A stretch of DNA of 15,346 nucleotides from a bacterium (GTDB taxonomy: Bacteria; Bacteroidota; Bacteroidia; Bacteroidales; Muribaculaceae), in the NCBI GenBank assembly GCA_004559845.1, contig SFWW01000092.1, positions 1-15,346 of the forward strand, given 5' to 3'. Each line of letters starts with the position of its first letter. Within the stretch, counting starts at the first letter, position 1. The notes under the pieces were generated by a model. That model saw only the letters and a list, made by a program, of their open reading frames with translations, searched no databases and was not told where the DNA came from. Position numbers and translations under genes: made by a program. Positions 14,783 to 15,346 of this stretch are shown in pieces.

Positions 14783-15346
14783 TTATTTCACTTCTGCACC
14801 CATTACGTTGAACTTGCGGTCACCGTAAATGATGTAGATTTCGCCATTTTCAATCACTTTGTAAGCCTTCACATTAGCACTCTCTGTGACGTCAACAATG
14901 CTCGTAGTGAGTTGCAATCCTTGTTGATCATCAGTGCCGCAGGTGAGTGCCACGTAGGTTTCATCACCCTGAGTAGCTGATCCACCTGGTACAGTCAAAC
15001 CAACTGTGCCTTCAGTGTTGGTCACTTTCGCCACATAGAATGGAGTAATCTCAACATTCAAAGCGGGTTGGGTAACGCCAGATTTGTTGTCGAATATGAT
15101 AGCGCCATTCTTCCATACATGGTGACCATTCTCAAATTCTTCTGTAGCTGCAAAGTTGAGCTGGTCAATTGTATAAACACCGTTGTATGCAGCTGCACCT
15201 TCGAGATAGAAATCAGCATTGTACAAAGCATTGCCTGCATCTACTAGCTTTCCGCCAATGTTATCATTAGTGCCGGAATGGCTAACTCCTAAGTTAGTGA
15301 CCACAATCACATCTTTTTGCTTATGATAGCCTTGATCGTCCTTGAT
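14783..15346 (-). CDS. C-terminal part of an unidentified, probably secreted protein
   Basis: An open frame of 187 codons enters from the right edge (the first codons read IKDDQGYHKQKD) and ends at a TAA at 14783-14785. A GTG at 15310 is probably internal, since the frame stays open to the edge. The sequence is beta-rich and acidic, with many Gly, Thr and Val, and no transmembrane segment. The end, KVIENGEIYIIYGDRKFNVM followed by GAEVK, has the style of C-terminal tails on many secreted Bacteroidales proteins (NGxIxI, then GD, then an aromatic, then a final GxxVK). I do not recognise an enzymatic domain. Codon and base use resembles the AT-richer part of the window. It is transcribed in the same direction as the amylases but has its own terminator and is separated from them by the repeat region, so a functional link is not shown. 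Confidence 0.6.
   Translation of the reverse strand: MKDDQGYHKQKDVIVVTNLGVSHSGTNDNIGGKLVDAGNALYNADFYLEGAAAYNGVYTIDQLNFAATEEFENGHHVWKNGAIIFDNKSGVTQPALNVEITPFYVAKVTNTEGTVGLTVPGGSATQGDETYVALTCGTDDQQGLQLTTSIVDVTESANVKAYKVIENGEIYIIYGDRKFNVMGAEVK

Overview
The window looks like a starch and glycan utilisation region of a gut-type member of the Bacteroidales. Muribaculaceae or Prevotellaceae are my best guesses, from protein style alone. The evidence is a Sus-type enzyme set (GH77 malQ, GH97 susB-like, type I pullulanase, susA-like GH13), start sites with A-rich leaders and no Shine-Dalgarno sequence, one promoter of the Bacteroides type (-7 TAnnTTTG), and secreted enzymes carrying paired dockerin-type repeats. 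No SusC/SusD pair, regulator gene, tRNA, rRNA, transposase or CRISPR array is visible.

Plus strand, 1-7732. The 3' part of malQ enters from the left edge and overlaps susB by 4 bp. A strong hairpin terminator follows susB. Then come a type I pullulanase gene, broken by an internal out-of-frame deletion, and an intact susA-like neopullulanase/cyclomaltodextrinase gene, which ends at a second terminator. Together these would debranch and hydrolyse starch oligosaccharides in the periplasm (pullulanase, SusA, SusB) and rearrange maltooligosaccharides in the cytoplasm (MalQ).

Convergent spacer, 7661-8084. It holds terminators for both strands, a CTATAG-rich patch and one copy of a dispersed GC-rich hairpin repeat.

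Minus strand, 13640-8085. Two paralogous secreted GH13 alpha-amylases lie in tandem (called Amy2, 13640-11595, and Amy1, 11383-9563), followed by a GH53 endo-beta-1,4-galactanase (9398-8085). All three encode or once encoded a two-repeat dockerin-like module; in Amy1 the module is separated from the enzyme by a frameshift. Amy2 has its own terminator. Amy1 has its own promoter and probably drives the galactanase 27 bp downstream. A 14-bp LacI-type palindrome core is shared by the upstream regions of Amy1 and Amy2.

Right end, 13641-15346. There are about 1.1 kb of non-coding DNA dominated by an inverted duplication of a composite intergenic repeat (13983-14592). Beyond it is the 3' end of an unidentified secreted-type protein gene on the minus strand, with its terminator.

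The most notable points are the dockerin-tagged amylolytic enzymes with no cohesin in sight, the shared operator, the nested inverted repeat, and a run of three or four internal gaps of roughly 55-100 bp or more in otherwise well-conserved genes. The gaps could be gene decay or an assembly problem.
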